Shown here: in pieces, positions 8,973 through 16,309 of the stretch
How positions within the stretch are numbered: position 1 is the first letter of the stretch
Layout: every line of letters begins with the position of its first letter
IMG/VR virus record: IMGVR_UViG_3300006916_000469
Location: 1-21,607 of that record
Direction: 5' to 3' (one strand)
DNA: 21,607 nucleotides
DNA from: a virus
Notes under the pieces: generated by a model
The model's input: only the letters and a program-made list of their open reading frames with translations
Told to the model about the DNA's origin: nothing
Databases searched by the model: none
Program-made: the position numbers and the translations under genes

Positions 8973-10394
8973 TCACATCACGCCCCTGGTGTAAGAACCG
9001 CCTCTTGAACGGTTGCGAAGAACTTTGCTCACTTCATCGCTCACGGCTTTGGCAATGTCCCTTGCATTGCCTCCACCACTTACGCTGATGTTGATGTTGT
9101 TTGTTTGACCTCCACCGCCAACATCGCCTTTGATTGATACGGGGATAGTTCGACCATCTGGCAATGGAACAACCGCTTCTGTTCCGTGTAGCATCACAGG
9201 ATAACCACTTTTCGGACCAGTCGCTACGCCACCATCGTTGAAGCCCAAGAAGTCGGCAGCACCACCCAAAATGTCGCCTCCAATCTCCAACGCTGCGCTT
9301 GCACCATCAAGAATAAACTCAATGGCTTCAATGATTGGATCGAGAACAACCATGATTGCATCCATCGCAGTTTCAAAGTAAGGTGCAATCCAATTTATGA
9401 GTCCCATGATTGCATTCATAATCAGCCCTAAAATCCCTGTGATGATACGGACGATTGGTTCAAGGAATGAGAAAAATGCCTTCACGAAGTTGATTATTGG
9501 TGGACCTAAACGAGTCCATATTCGGATGAACAAAGCAATGATATGCCCTGCTAAAACGGCAATAACCCCATAAATAACTGCAACGTATTCAATGACTGAA
9601 ACGGCAAACTCAATGATGCCACTATCAAAGAGGAAGTCCACTATCCCTTCAATCAACCCCTCAATGCCTGAAATCAAATCGCCCATTGTTAATCCTGTGT
9701 CGTCAATTGCACTTTTGATAATGCCCATTGCCATACCCACAAGCCCAAAGAAAACACCGAAGGCATCAACAATACGCTGAAACATTCCTGCTTCATCCAT
9801 ACGTGCTACAATGTCGCCAATACCTGTCAATATGGCAGTATAGAAGGTGATGTAAAGTGTCAAAATGTTTGCCAAGAACACAAAAATGCCCTCAAGAACA
9901 GGAATAAAGCCTCCTGCTGCCCCTGCAAAGTCAATTCCGCTAACCGCACCTATGACGGCTTCAATCGCCCCCATGAATGCGTCAATGATGCCTTTACCTG
10001 CCTCGATCACCATGCCGAATGCGCCAAAGGCTTGCTCACCCCCGCCAAATTGTTTCGTGAGCAAAAAGACGGCAGCACCAACCAAAGCAAAAGCACCAAG
10101 CACGAAGATCATAATGGTGTTGATTTGTTGAAATGCCTTGAGAACTCCACCGATTGGTCCTAAAGCCACCTTGACGGCATCTCCCAACTTCTCGGTTTTT
10201 TTAGTCATTTCATCAAAGACTTCTCCTGCCGTTTCCATTGTGTTTTTCAAATCAACGTATTTGGTGTAAAACGGGCCCATAATTTTGTTCAGCATTTTGT
10301 ATTGAATGTTAAGAATGTTGATTGATTTTGATTGGTCTTTGGCAAGCGTGTTTAACCTTGCTTGACTGGTAATGAACTTGTCCAACTCCGACAT
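8973..10394 (-). CDS. Tail tape measure protein
   Basis: 473 residues from the ATG at 10394. A GTG at 10403 is in frame but lies inside the GGTGA ribosome site, so the ATG is preferred. The N-terminal ~80 residues are helical and polar. Residues ~85-370 are a series of long hydrophobic helices rich in Gly, Ala, Ile and Phe (for example TIMIFVLGAFALVGAAVFLL). The C-terminal part has the signature of tape measure proteins: FNDGGVATGP followed by VMLHGTEAVVPLPDGRTIPV, then a Gly/Asn-rich NNINISVSGGG stretch and a basic tail. In the virion it lies in the tail tube, sets tail length and is thought to help form the channel for DNA entry. It is short for the family. It directly follows the chaperone pair G/GT, as in most siphovirus-like genomes. 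Confidence 0.88.
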   Translation of the reverse strand: MSELDKFITSQARLNTLAKDQSKSINILNIQYKMLNKIMGPFYTKYVDLKNTMETAGEVFDEMTKKTEKLGDAVKVALGPIGGVLKAFQQINTIMIFVLGAFALVGAAVFLLTKQFGGGEQAFGAFGMVIEAGKGIIDAFMGAIEAVIGAVSGIDFAGAAGGFIPVLEGIFVFLANILTLYITFYTAILTGIGDIVARMDEAGMFQRIVDAFGVFFGLVGMAMGIIKSAIDDTGLTMGDLISGIEGLIEGIVDFLFDSGIIEFAVSVIEYVAVIYGVIAVLAGHIIALFIRIWTRLGPPIINFVKAFFSFLEPIVRIITGILGLIMNAIMGLINWIAPYFETAMDAIMVVLDPIIEAIEFILDGASAALEIGGDILGGAADFLGFNDGGVATGPKSGYPVMLHGTEAVVPLPDGRTIPVSIKGDVGGGGQTNNINISVSGGGNARDIAKAVSDEVSKVLRNRSRGGSYTRGVM

Positions 10395-10395
10395 A

Positions 10396-11141
10396 TCATT
10401 CACCCATCATTTTTGCATTATGACGCTCGAAAAAGTCAGCATCGCTTGTTGTGCGTAGCGGTTGCCCCTTATTGCCTCTTCCGTGTTTCATTTGCCTTTC
10501 AGCCTCTTTTTTCATTCGGTCAATCATTTCAGCCTTCTTATCGTTGGCTGCTCGCATTATCATGTAATCAAGCATGACACGATCAGGCGGTTGATTATCC
10601 CAAAAGTGAGGGGGGCAATGAAAGTGAGTTCCTAAACCAAAGGTGATGGCTTGATATGACAGGATAGTTGCCTGTTGAACATTGAGTTCAGGTCTTTCAT
10701 CATCGGGGATTTCTTCATCGAGGAACAAGACCAAATCCTCGTAGGTTAGCCCAAAGGGTCTGCCCCACCTGCGAACTGTCCGATGATGTCATTAAGATCA
10801 GGAAGCACTTCACGAATTGCGTTGCCAACTTCTGGTGTGAGATTTAACAAATCCTTCTTGCTAAGGGATGGTTCGGTCTTAACAACACAATTTGTAAGAA
10901 CATATTTCCAATAGCCCCCAAGATCAATGTTTGGTGCAACATCACCATCGGCATTGGTCTTGAATGAAACGAATTGCGACATGGCTTCTTGCTGCTCAAT
11001 CCATGAAAGGGGTTTGACGAAAACAACCAGCGTTCCGACTGGTGTTTCTAATTCATGTCGTTGAGGTGAATTGCTAAGGACGAAGGGATTATTCGACAAC
11101 CTCTTCCTCTCCTTCTCCAACTGGTTCTTCAACTGATTCAT
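10396..11141 (-). CDS. Tail assembly chaperone GT fusion (made by predicted -1 frameshift)
   Basis: The open frame 10396-10788 lies -1 to the preceding G gene and lacks a convincing start of its own: the only candidates are TTG codons at 10734 and 10728, with no ATG before residue ~54. It overlaps the end of G across the slippery sequence CCCTTTG at 10752-10758. Slippage there would give a fusion of about 248 residues, passing from GGADP into FGLTYEDLVLFLDEEIP. The T part has a helical domain with PPHFWDNQPPDRVMLDYMIM, then a charged helix (KKAEMIDRMKKEAERQMKHG). This matches the lambda gpG/gpGT arrangement: same place, same direction of shift, tape measure next. GT binds the tape measure during tail assembly and is not kept in the virion. 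Its stop (TGA at 10396-10398) sits one base before the tape measure ATG. The low-level TTG initiation alternative cannot be excluded. Confidence 0.78.
10719..10758 (-). promoter_or_regulatory. Programmed -1 ribosomal frameshift signal
   Basis: On the minus strand, the end of the G gene reads GAC CCT TTG GGC TAA. The heptamer C CCT TTG (10758-10752) fits the canonical X XXY YYZ slippery pattern in the correct phase, two codons before the G stop. Ten bases later comes a perfect 6-bp stem, CGAGGA at 10741-10736 and TCCTCG at 10724-10719, with an 11-base loop. A slip by -1 opens the T frame without interruption. Heptamer, phase, overlap and genomic position are read directly from the sequence. 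That it works, and at what efficiency, is inference from the well-known conserved frameshift of phage tail chaperone genes. Confidence 0.8.
10746..11141 (-). CDS. Tail assembly chaperone G
   Basis: 131 residues from the ATG at 11141. The frame is open further up to a TTG at 11186, but the ATG has GAGG seven bases ahead, so I use it. The N-terminus is strongly basic and helical (NQLKNQLEKERKRLSNN). Then comes a compact domain with LETPVGTLVVFVKPLSWIEQ, GGYWKYVLTNCVV and SKKDLLNLTPEVGNAIREVL, ending GGADPLG just before the stop. This pattern, a small beta start followed by helices and a hydrophobic LTPEVG-type segment, is what I expect of siphovirus tail assembly chaperones. It coats the tape measure before tube polymerisation and is the unshifted, abundant product of the G/GT pair. 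Its first ~17 codons overlap the end of the SAP-domain gene in another frame. Confidence 0.8.
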   Translation of the reverse strand: MNQLKNQLEKERKRLSNNPFVLSNSPQRHELETPVGTLVVFVKPLSWIEQQEAMSQFVSFKTNADGDVAPNIDLGGYWKYVLTNCVVKTEPSLSKKDLLNLTPEVGNAIREVLPDLNDIIGQFAGGADPLG

Positions 11142-11469
11142 CAACAACCTCTTCGACTGGTTCTTCTCCGATTGAATCAGCCTCAATCAAGAGTTCAATG
11201 AGATCGGCTTTCTTGCCAGCAGTTGGTAAGCCACGACGTTGAAGTTCAATGCGTAGTTCGGACACGTTCATTGCATCATATCGGTGTGAAACGACTTCTT
11301 CAATCGGTGCTGGCTCACCTGGCAATGCTTTTGCCAAGTTGGGTAGTGAAGTGTGAACCTTCACATCATCGGCTGAAAGACCAGGACCAGCCTTTACCGA
11401 TATACCATCAATTTTCCAATCCAAAGCCACACGCTTTCCATCAACATTTACAGTTCCCGTCAATCGCAT
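11089..11469 (-). CDS. SAP-domain protein with acidic C-terminus
   Basis: 126 residues. The start is set by GGTGATATA just ahead of the ATG. Residues 1-50 have a beta-like start (MRLTGTVNVDGKRVALDWKI). Residues ~67-97, MNVSELRIELQRRGLPTAG followed by KKADLIELL, fit the helix-extended loop-helix of SAP/HeH-type domains, which often bind DNA but also occur in virion proteins. The rest is a Glu/Val tail (EEPVEEVVDESVEEPVGEGE). It lies between the tail tube and chaperone G and overlaps G by 53 bases in the +1 phase. The acidic tail and the basic N-terminus of G are therefore encoded by the same bases. Role unknown: a tail-associated or assembly protein. Its motif is shared with the protein at 17475-17870. 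Confidence 0.72.
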   Translation of the reverse strand: MRLTGTVNVDGKRVALDWKIDGISVKAGPGLSADDVKVHTSLPNLAKALPGEPAPIEEVVSHRYDAMNVSELRIELQRRGLPTAGKKADLIELLIEADSIGEEPVEEVVDESVEEPVGEGEEEVVE

Positions 11470-11509
11470 TATATCACCGTTGTTTCATTTTTGCTATAAA
11501 GCCTCATCA

Positions 11510-13687
11510 TCAAAGTGTGAGATAAACTGAGTTCTCCACAACTTTCAAGTGGCGAACCACCAATTCGACCTGCACGATCACCGCCCCTTTATCATCGGGT
11601 ATTTGGTGGTCGGCTTTTGTGATGGTGTAGTCCTCAATCGTAATTGTAGCGTTTTCACGTGTGCTATTGCTTCCACGCTTTTTCATCGTCAAGGTAATGT
11701 CATTTGTGTTTTGATGATGCTTGCGAGTTCGAATCTGTTCCCACAATTGATCGTCCTCAATCATTGCACTAAAGGAGAATGTGTATTCACGCTGCGCTTC
11801 GGTGATGTCAAGAGGCATTTGAACACCAGCCAATTGAACTTGGTCGCTATCGGTTGTGTTCCCTTCATACCCACGAATGAAATGACGGGCGGTGTTGGTG
11901 TTGTTGATGGAGAACTCAATTTGGGTTGCTCGCAACACAGGTCGTCCAAACACTTCAAAGGATAGGTCTTGGAATAGATATGGCTTTTCACCATTGACGG
12001 CAATGCCAGATGCTTTGCGGTTAATGGCGGAGTCTGCCGTGTTCTCAAACATACGATGTGGAGTGAACGCATTTGCCGTATCGGTATAATGCCGTCCTCC
12101 CTCATAATCAACCTGTAATTTGACTTCGCCTTCGGTGTTTGCTGAGAAGGACATGCCGCCAACTTTGCATCCATTGTAAAGGCGTAGCAACTGTTCAGTT
12201 CCAGGTGTTGCGTTATCCCTGCGGAATGATTGCTCAATCATGAATGTTGGAAGCGACGTGTCGCCAAAGAGGGTGTGTTCAACACCAAATTGAAGTTCTT
12301 TGGTTGTTGAAACAATGTTTGGACTTCCTCTTGAATTATCGGATGCGTATTGAAGTCTTTCAACACCAGCCGATCCAACAGAATGTGCAAAGAAGAATGG
12401 TTCTTCAACATAAACGTAGCCACCTGAGCCATCAACTGCAATGACCCTGCGGATTTCATTCTTGAACACCGTTGGCAATGTATCGTCTTGACCAGGAATA
12501 GAGTGCGTGTCCTTATCCATGATTTGAATGTAGTCGCCAACTGCGAACTTTGGGGCGATTGTTGCACCAAGATGAACTCGCACATCACGTCGAGCAATGG
12601 CGGATTGGAGGGGCGCAAGGGTATAAACTGGAATATCTGCGACTCTCCCACGAAGTTCTGCGCCAACATCAATATCAGCGCAACCAGTAAGGGCGTTGGC
12701 TACAACGCCCGTAAAAGATCCATAAAGCACCTCGCCTGTTGAACTCATGGTTTTGAAAATGCCACCGTTTGTGCCATCAACGACCTCATGCGTGTCGGTT
12801 GGTGCGTGGGTGAGAACGATTGTTCCTGATGAACCAAGTTGGCTTTTTGCCCCAATGATGATATGATCACCAACAACCAAACTGCTTGTTCCTGTCAATG
12901 CAGTTGTTGAAACTGCGGTCAAGGTATCAGTATCAGCAGTTCCAAATTGTTGTGCTTGATATGTTGCGGTTGCGGCTTTGATGTTGAGAGGGAGTTCCGA
13001 ATCGGTAGGGGCTGGTCCTGTTTTGATAGTGCAAAACTCACCTTTGCTCTTTGCTACATGTCCTCCAAGTGCATATTTCATCCAACGCAGGGTGTGGGCA
13101 TTGAGGGTGAAAGAACCACCAGCAAGGGTTTCTTTGCCGCTTGTGAGGACGTTCACATCACGACCCATGCCGACAATGTGTTGCTTTTGAACCGTGATTT
13201 CTGGCTCAGGAAGGGAGAAGTTGTCAAGAAGTCCAAAGAACTGATCGGTCTTGACCTGTTGTGCTGCATCGGTCATGGCTGATTCAAAGGTTGGACAACG
13301 GTTGGTGTCAAGCACCAAAATATCCCCTGCCGCACCATTTGTTGATGTTCCCGTAGCCAATGCTGGTTGAACGGTGATTGTTCCATTAGTAGTATCATTT
13401 GCGATAACGTAGTAAGTGCGTCGAGTTGATGCGTAATCGTCCGAACCAAAATTGCCACCGCCTGTGATGCGGAGGATGCAACCGACCAATGCGTTATCGG
13501 GAATCTCAACATCAGTTCCCGATCCTGTGTGCCAATATACGCCAGTTCCGATTGTGAGAAGGCTGGTGTTGCCAGATGTGGAGGTGTGAGTCCAGCCCGT
13601 TGCGCCACCATCACCTTGAGCCATAAGACCCGTTTCTTTACCCCATGATACTTCGGCTACATCACCCTTGAATATCGTTCCAACCAT
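11510..13687 (-). CDS. Major tail tube protein, enlarged
   Basis: 725 residues; the ATG at 13687 has GAGGAATGAAAG ahead of it. The tube-like core appears in pieces. Residues ~148-210 contain FSLPEPEITVQKQHIVGMGR and ETLAGGSFTLNAHTLRWMKYA. Residues ~465-725 contain TFMIEQSFRR, LLRLYNGCKVGGMSFSANTE and GEVKLQVDYEGG, a strand pattern I associate with phage tail tube proteins: the lump GCKVxxxSxxxxxxGEVKxxVDxxG. The C-terminal part (ITLTMKKRGSNS, IVQVELVVRHL) completes a beta-sandwich. Residues ~215-460 and ~30-130 look like added beta domains (VVGDHIIIGAK; FAVGDYIQIMDKD with IRRVIAVDGSGGYVYVEEPF). Ordinary siphovirus tube proteins are about 150-250 residues, so these insertions probably decorate the outside of the tube. 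Location between the terminator candidate and the chaperones supports the call. Confidence 0.75.
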   Translation of the reverse strand: MVGTIFKGDVAEVSWGKETGLMAQGDGGATGWTHTSTSGNTSLLTIGTGVYWHTGSGTDVEIPDNALVGCILRITGGGNFGSDDYASTRRTYYVIANDTTNGTITVQPALATGTSTNGAAGDILVLDTNRCPTFESAMTDAAQQVKTDQFFGLLDNFSLPEPEITVQKQHIVGMGRDVNVLTSGKETLAGGSFTLNAHTLRWMKYALGGHVAKSKGEFCTIKTGPAPTDSELPLNIKAATATYQAQQFGTADTDTLTAVSTTALTGTSSLVVGDHIIIGAKSQLGSSGTIVLTHAPTDTHEVVDGTNGGIFKTMSSTGEVLYGSFTGVVANALTGCADIDVGAELRGRVADIPVYTLAPLQSAIARRDVRVHLGATIAPKFAVGDYIQIMDKDTHSIPGQDDTLPTVFKNEIRRVIAVDGSGGYVYVEEPFFFAHSVGSAGVERLQYASDNSRGSPNIVSTTKELQFGVEHTLFGDTSLPTFMIEQSFRRDNATPGTEQLLRLYNGCKVGGMSFSANTEGEVKLQVDYEGGRHYTDTANAFTPHRMFENTADSAINRKASGIAVNGEKPYLFQDLSFEVFGRPVLRATQIEFSINNTNTARHFIRGYEGNTTDSDQVQLAGVQMPLDITEAQREYTFSFSAMIEDDQLWEQIRTRKHHQNTNDITLTMKKRGSNSTRENATITIEDYTITKADHQIPDDKGAVIVQVELVVRHLKVVENSVYLTL

Positions 13688-13697
13688 CTTTCATTCC

Positions 13698-14135
13698 TCA
13701 TGTAATTGTTTCTAAAGCATCGGCAAACGTAATCACTTCGGCTTGCATCGTATATCGAAAGAACCTCTTGCTACGGTCCGACAAATCCGTTCTCGTCTTG
13801 AATATAACCCTGTCAAAGTCGCTATTATTGCCCTTTCTGTGTTTATGAATGATTCTCCGAACCTCATCTCTAAGGGCGGATAATCGCTCTCGGCTCTTGA
13901 CGGTTCGAATGTCAATGGTGAGATTGACGTTGATATTCACAAAATCAAACAACAATTCTGGTTGGGCTTCATTGTGAGCCGTTTCAAAAATACGGATGAT
14001 GTCATGATCTTGAAGGCGACCACGCTTTCCCTCTCCTTTGTCCAATACCGTGATGTCCTCAATGGAGGGTTTAGGAGATATGTTCCAATTGGAATCCAAC
14101 AAATCTCGAATGGCAATAAGAGCGTCCTTAGCCAT
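13698..14135 (-). CDS. Tail terminator / tail completion protein candidate
   Basis: 145 residues. The start overlaps the end of the preceding gene by 8 bases, with GGTGATG as the ribosome site. The protein begins with a helix (MAKDALIAIRDLLDSNW), then has strands (HDIIRIFETAH, VNINVNLTIDIRT), a charged helix (RERLSALRDEVRRIIHKHRK) and a final strand pair (RFFRYTMQAEVITF). This alpha/beta layout and its length match tail terminator proteins such as those of lambda gpU type and the related neck proteins, which cap the tube and meet the head connector. It sits between the connector candidate and the tube gene, where terminators normally are. No residue-level signature identifies it, so it could also be another neck component. 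Confidence 0.55.
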   Translation of the reverse strand: MAKDALIAIRDLLDSNWNISPKPSIEDITVLDKGEGKRGRLQDHDIIRIFETAHNEAQPELLFDFVNINVNLTIDIRTVKSRERLSALRDEVRRIIHKHRKGNNSDFDRVIFKTRTDLSDRSKRFFRYTMQAEVITFADALETIT

Positions 14136-14397
14136 CTCGCATCACCTTCAAAACACGTTGAACATCATCATTGACTCTTTGACGGTATGGGCTTGCTTGA
14201 GCCTGAATCTCCACATTTGCCTCTATGTCCTCATCGCTCATAGAGATTCCGTCAATTTCAGCCAATGCCTCTTCCCGATCCTTGAGTTGATTTTGATAAT
14301 TTGGCTCTCCTTTGAGGGCTGCATCGGTGGACTTGGCGAGGTTTTTGTATGCCTTAGCCAGTTCCTTGCAGTAATCCTCCATGAAAGTGAAAAGCAT
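14128..14397 (-). CDS. Small helical neck-region protein, unrecognised
   Basis: 89 residues. The ATG follows the connector candidate's TGA without a gap (TGAATG) and GGTGG lies just before it; an in-frame ATG at 14382 is a possible later start but has no ribosome site. The protein is nearly all helical and charged: CKELAKAYKNLAKSTDAALK, then QLKDREEALAEIDG, then an acidic turn (SMSDEDIEANVE) and a closing helix (RQRVNDDVQRVLKVMRDG). No cysteine pair, membrane segment or enzyme motif. Its position between connector and terminator is where a head-closure (stopper) or tail completion gene is expected, but stoppers are usually beta-barrels, which this is not. Function left open. Confidence 0.68.
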   Translation of the reverse strand: MLFTFMEDYCKELAKAYKNLAKSTDAALKGEPNYQNQLKDREEALAEIDGISMSDEDIEANVEIQAQASPYRQRVNDDVQRVLKVMRDG

Positions 14398-15981
14398 TCA
14401 ACCACCCATACCTGCAACGATGATGGACTCTTGATACGGTATGAGCATACGCTTCACTTCTTCATCCAACTTTTGCACCTTTGAATTAAGGTCAATGTTG
14501 CTCGTCCCTTCTGGGAACAACACGGTGTAATCATCCGTGAGGTAAATGTCCATGCACACCAACTTGATGCAAGCCTCTTTAATCACCTTATCCAAATAAC
14601 GCTCGCCATAGACGTATGACACCTTCAAAGAATGGTTCTCATAGAACGGATATTGGTTGTTGAACATGATCGCCCCGTTGTCCTCCATTGACCACCAATC
14701 CTTTTGACGGGCTTCATCTATGACATCGGTTTTCAACCTCAACTGCTTAACAACAAGATCGTTGGCGAGGTTTGCTACAAAACCTGTTGTCAAGGTGTCG
14801 TCATTGACTGTGAATACGTTTTCAACACGGCTACATCGAGCAACATAGGTTGTGCCTCCTGTGGTGTAAAACACCAGCCCTTCACGCTTGGTGAAAGAAC
14901 TTGCATCGCTTACGGTAAAGTCCGAACCGCTAACGTTTGTGATTGTGCTTTGAACATCTTGACCCAATGAGAACTCGAAAGCATTTGGGTTGTTTGTAGC
15001 GATGGTGATGTCCTCTCCTTCTTCGGTTGAACGCATGGACGATAGCATGACGATGCCATCCCCCTCATCGCTATTGGCGGTTGCCAAGAACTCATCATCC
15101 ACGTTCAATTGCTTGCTATTCTCTTGAAGCGTTCCAATCGCAATATCGCTGCGACTGGTGGCTTTGTCTTTGTTGATGAGGTTCGCAATGTTTTGTGCAG
15201 TTGTTTTATCGCCAAAATCCCCATCCCATGTGGATGAAGTCTTGCCACGTTGTAGCGTTGCCGTGTGAGCCACACCAGGGCATAGGAACAACTTATCGCT
15301 CGCCCCCATCTCAACAGACTTGACGGCTATTTTGATAACAGACGACCCCAACTCTCGGTATTTATCGCCCTGCCATACGCTCAGTCGAAGAATACGTTGA
15401 ACCGATCTGTTCCTCAAATAGACCGCCCCTACATAGTCCGTGTAATACCGACGACGATATGGTTTGAATGTGGTGAAGTTCTGGTATTCATCAGCAACCA
15501 AGTGAGGTCGCCATGACATACGGCAAACCGTATCTATGTAATCCTGCTTCTCACGGATGAGCGTTTCAACCTGTGATTTGGTCAAGCCTCGCTCTTTGGA
15601 GTTGGTGAATGCTGAATTGACTTGGATTTGTGCGCTATTGGCGGTTGTGAATGTTTCAGCATCTTTCTTAGGAACAACGATATTCACATTGCCTCCACCT
15701 GCACTTTCAACGCTGGACACGGTGTAGGTCTTGCCGAGCGCATCTGCATCATCATAAACGGTGATTGAGGTTTCAGCCTCGATTTTCCACCGACGATAGT
15801 TCGCACCTGTGATTGGCAACTTGAGATCAGAACCAACAATGCTGCTATCTCCTGATAACGCTACGGGATCGGGAAGTGGCAATTGTAGGAAGTTCGCTAC
15901 ATCATCAACCGAGCAATAAACCAGTTCATCAGGGTGTAGTGGTGAACTTGGTCTATGTCCTGGATTGAATGATTGTGGCAT
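14398..15981 (-). CDS. Head-tail connector (adaptor) candidate with inserted beta domains
   Basis: 527 residues; AAGGAGGGATAACAG precedes the ATG, one of the strongest ribosome sites here. The helical parts resemble gp6-like connector proteins, which form the ring under the portal. They are residues ~23-35 (SVDDVANFLQLPL), ~133-160 (LTKSQVETLIREKQDYIDTV) and ~460-515 (VIKEACIKLVCMDIYLTDDY and KVQKLDEEVKRML). Between them lie three beta modules. Residues ~60-125 are the first. Residues ~225-335 have TTAQNIANLINKD followed by strands, like small domains common in phage tail and neck proteins. Residues ~345-415 (FTVSDASSFTKREGLVFY) are the third. The gene is the first long one after the capsid block, where the connector normally lies. 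Typical connectors are about 100-200 residues, so this one is greatly enlarged if the call is right. Confidence 0.52.
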   Translation of the reverse strand: MPQSFNPGHRPSSPLHPDELVYCSVDDVANFLQLPLPDPVALSGDSSIVGSDLKLPITGANYRRWKIEAETSITVYDDADALGKTYTVSSVESAGGGNVNIVVPKKDAETFTTANSAQIQVNSAFTNSKERGLTKSQVETLIREKQDYIDTVCRMSWRPHLVADEYQNFTTFKPYRRRYYTDYVGAVYLRNRSVQRILRLSVWQGDKYRELGSSVIKIAVKSVEMGASDKLFLCPGVAHTATLQRGKTSSTWDGDFGDKTTAQNIANLINKDKATSRSDIAIGTLQENSKQLNVDDEFLATANSDEGDGIVMLSSMRSTEEGEDITIATNNPNAFEFSLGQDVQSTITNVSGSDFTVSDASSFTKREGLVFYTTGGTTYVARCSRVENVFTVNDDTLTTGFVANLANDLVVKQLRLKTDVIDEARQKDWWSMEDNGAIMFNNQYPFYENHSLKVSYVYGERYLDKVIKEACIKLVCMDIYLTDDYTVLFPEGTSNIDLNSKVQKLDEEVKRMLIPYQESIIVAGMGG

Positions 15982-15994
15982 CTGTTATCCCTCC

Positions 15995-16309
15995 TTAACG
16001 TCGGGACATTTGCCTCATTTGTCGAACTGCTGCCCTTCCTTGACTGTGCTTTATTGCGTTCCTTCTTCGGCTACAAGCCGATGCTGGCTTGTTCGATTCA
16101 GGGCAAGCCATTGGGTCGCCATGACAAACGGGGCAATCACCGAACTTGATGAGATCGTCCCATGCCTTTGTGAAAGGCTTATCCTTCTTCAACTTATGAG
16201 GGGGGGTTTCCATCATGATTTCACGTTGGGTCTTTTTTGGCTTTTGCCTAAAACCGTATTTATCGGATTCAGGAGGTGTTGGTTCATCGTATGGTTTATC
16301 TTCGCTCAT
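15995..16309 (-). CDS. Small basic protein with cysteine cluster
   Basis: 104 residues from the ATG at 16309, which overlaps the previous stop as ATGA and has GGAGG 10 bases upstream. The frame runs open to 16360, but earlier starts would overlap the neighbour for no reason. The N-terminal half is Pro/Lys-rich and probably unstructured (DKPYDEPTPPESDKYGFRQK). Cys59, Cys62, Cys69 and Cys79 (CPVCHGDPMAC then SAC) could bind a zinc ion, though the spacing is not that of a common zinc ribbon. The C-terminus is very basic (RRRNAIKHSQGRAAVRQMRQ). Next to it is another Cys-rich small protein, and both lie between head proteins and the connector candidate. A nucleic-acid-binding or minor head role is possible; I do not recognise it. 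Confidence 0.68.
   Translation of the reverse strand: MSEDKPYDEPTPPESDKYGFRQKPKKTQREIMMETPPHKLKKDKPFTKAWDDLIKFGDCPVCHGDPMACPESNKPASACSRRRNAIKHSQGRAAVRQMRQMSRR

Noticed and set aside
10396-10734. T part of the chaperone as an independent gene starting at TTG
   Set aside because: TTG at 10734 is only two bases from the GAGG sequence, and TTG at 10728 is a weak start. The frame is open upstream through the slippery site, which makes the fusion the better explanation.
11089-11186. Possible +1 frameshift joining the SAP-domain protein to chaperone G
   Set aside because: The phase would need +1 (or -2) slippage and no slippery codon is evident at or before the TAA. G has its own ATG at 11141 with GAGG at good distance, so simple overlapping initiation suffices.
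11761-12237. Minus-strand open frame of 158 codons inside the tail tube gene
   Set aside because: Out of frame within a well-supported 725-codon gene. The composition (His, Ser, Pro, Gln) is that of a shifted frame, and there is no start signal.
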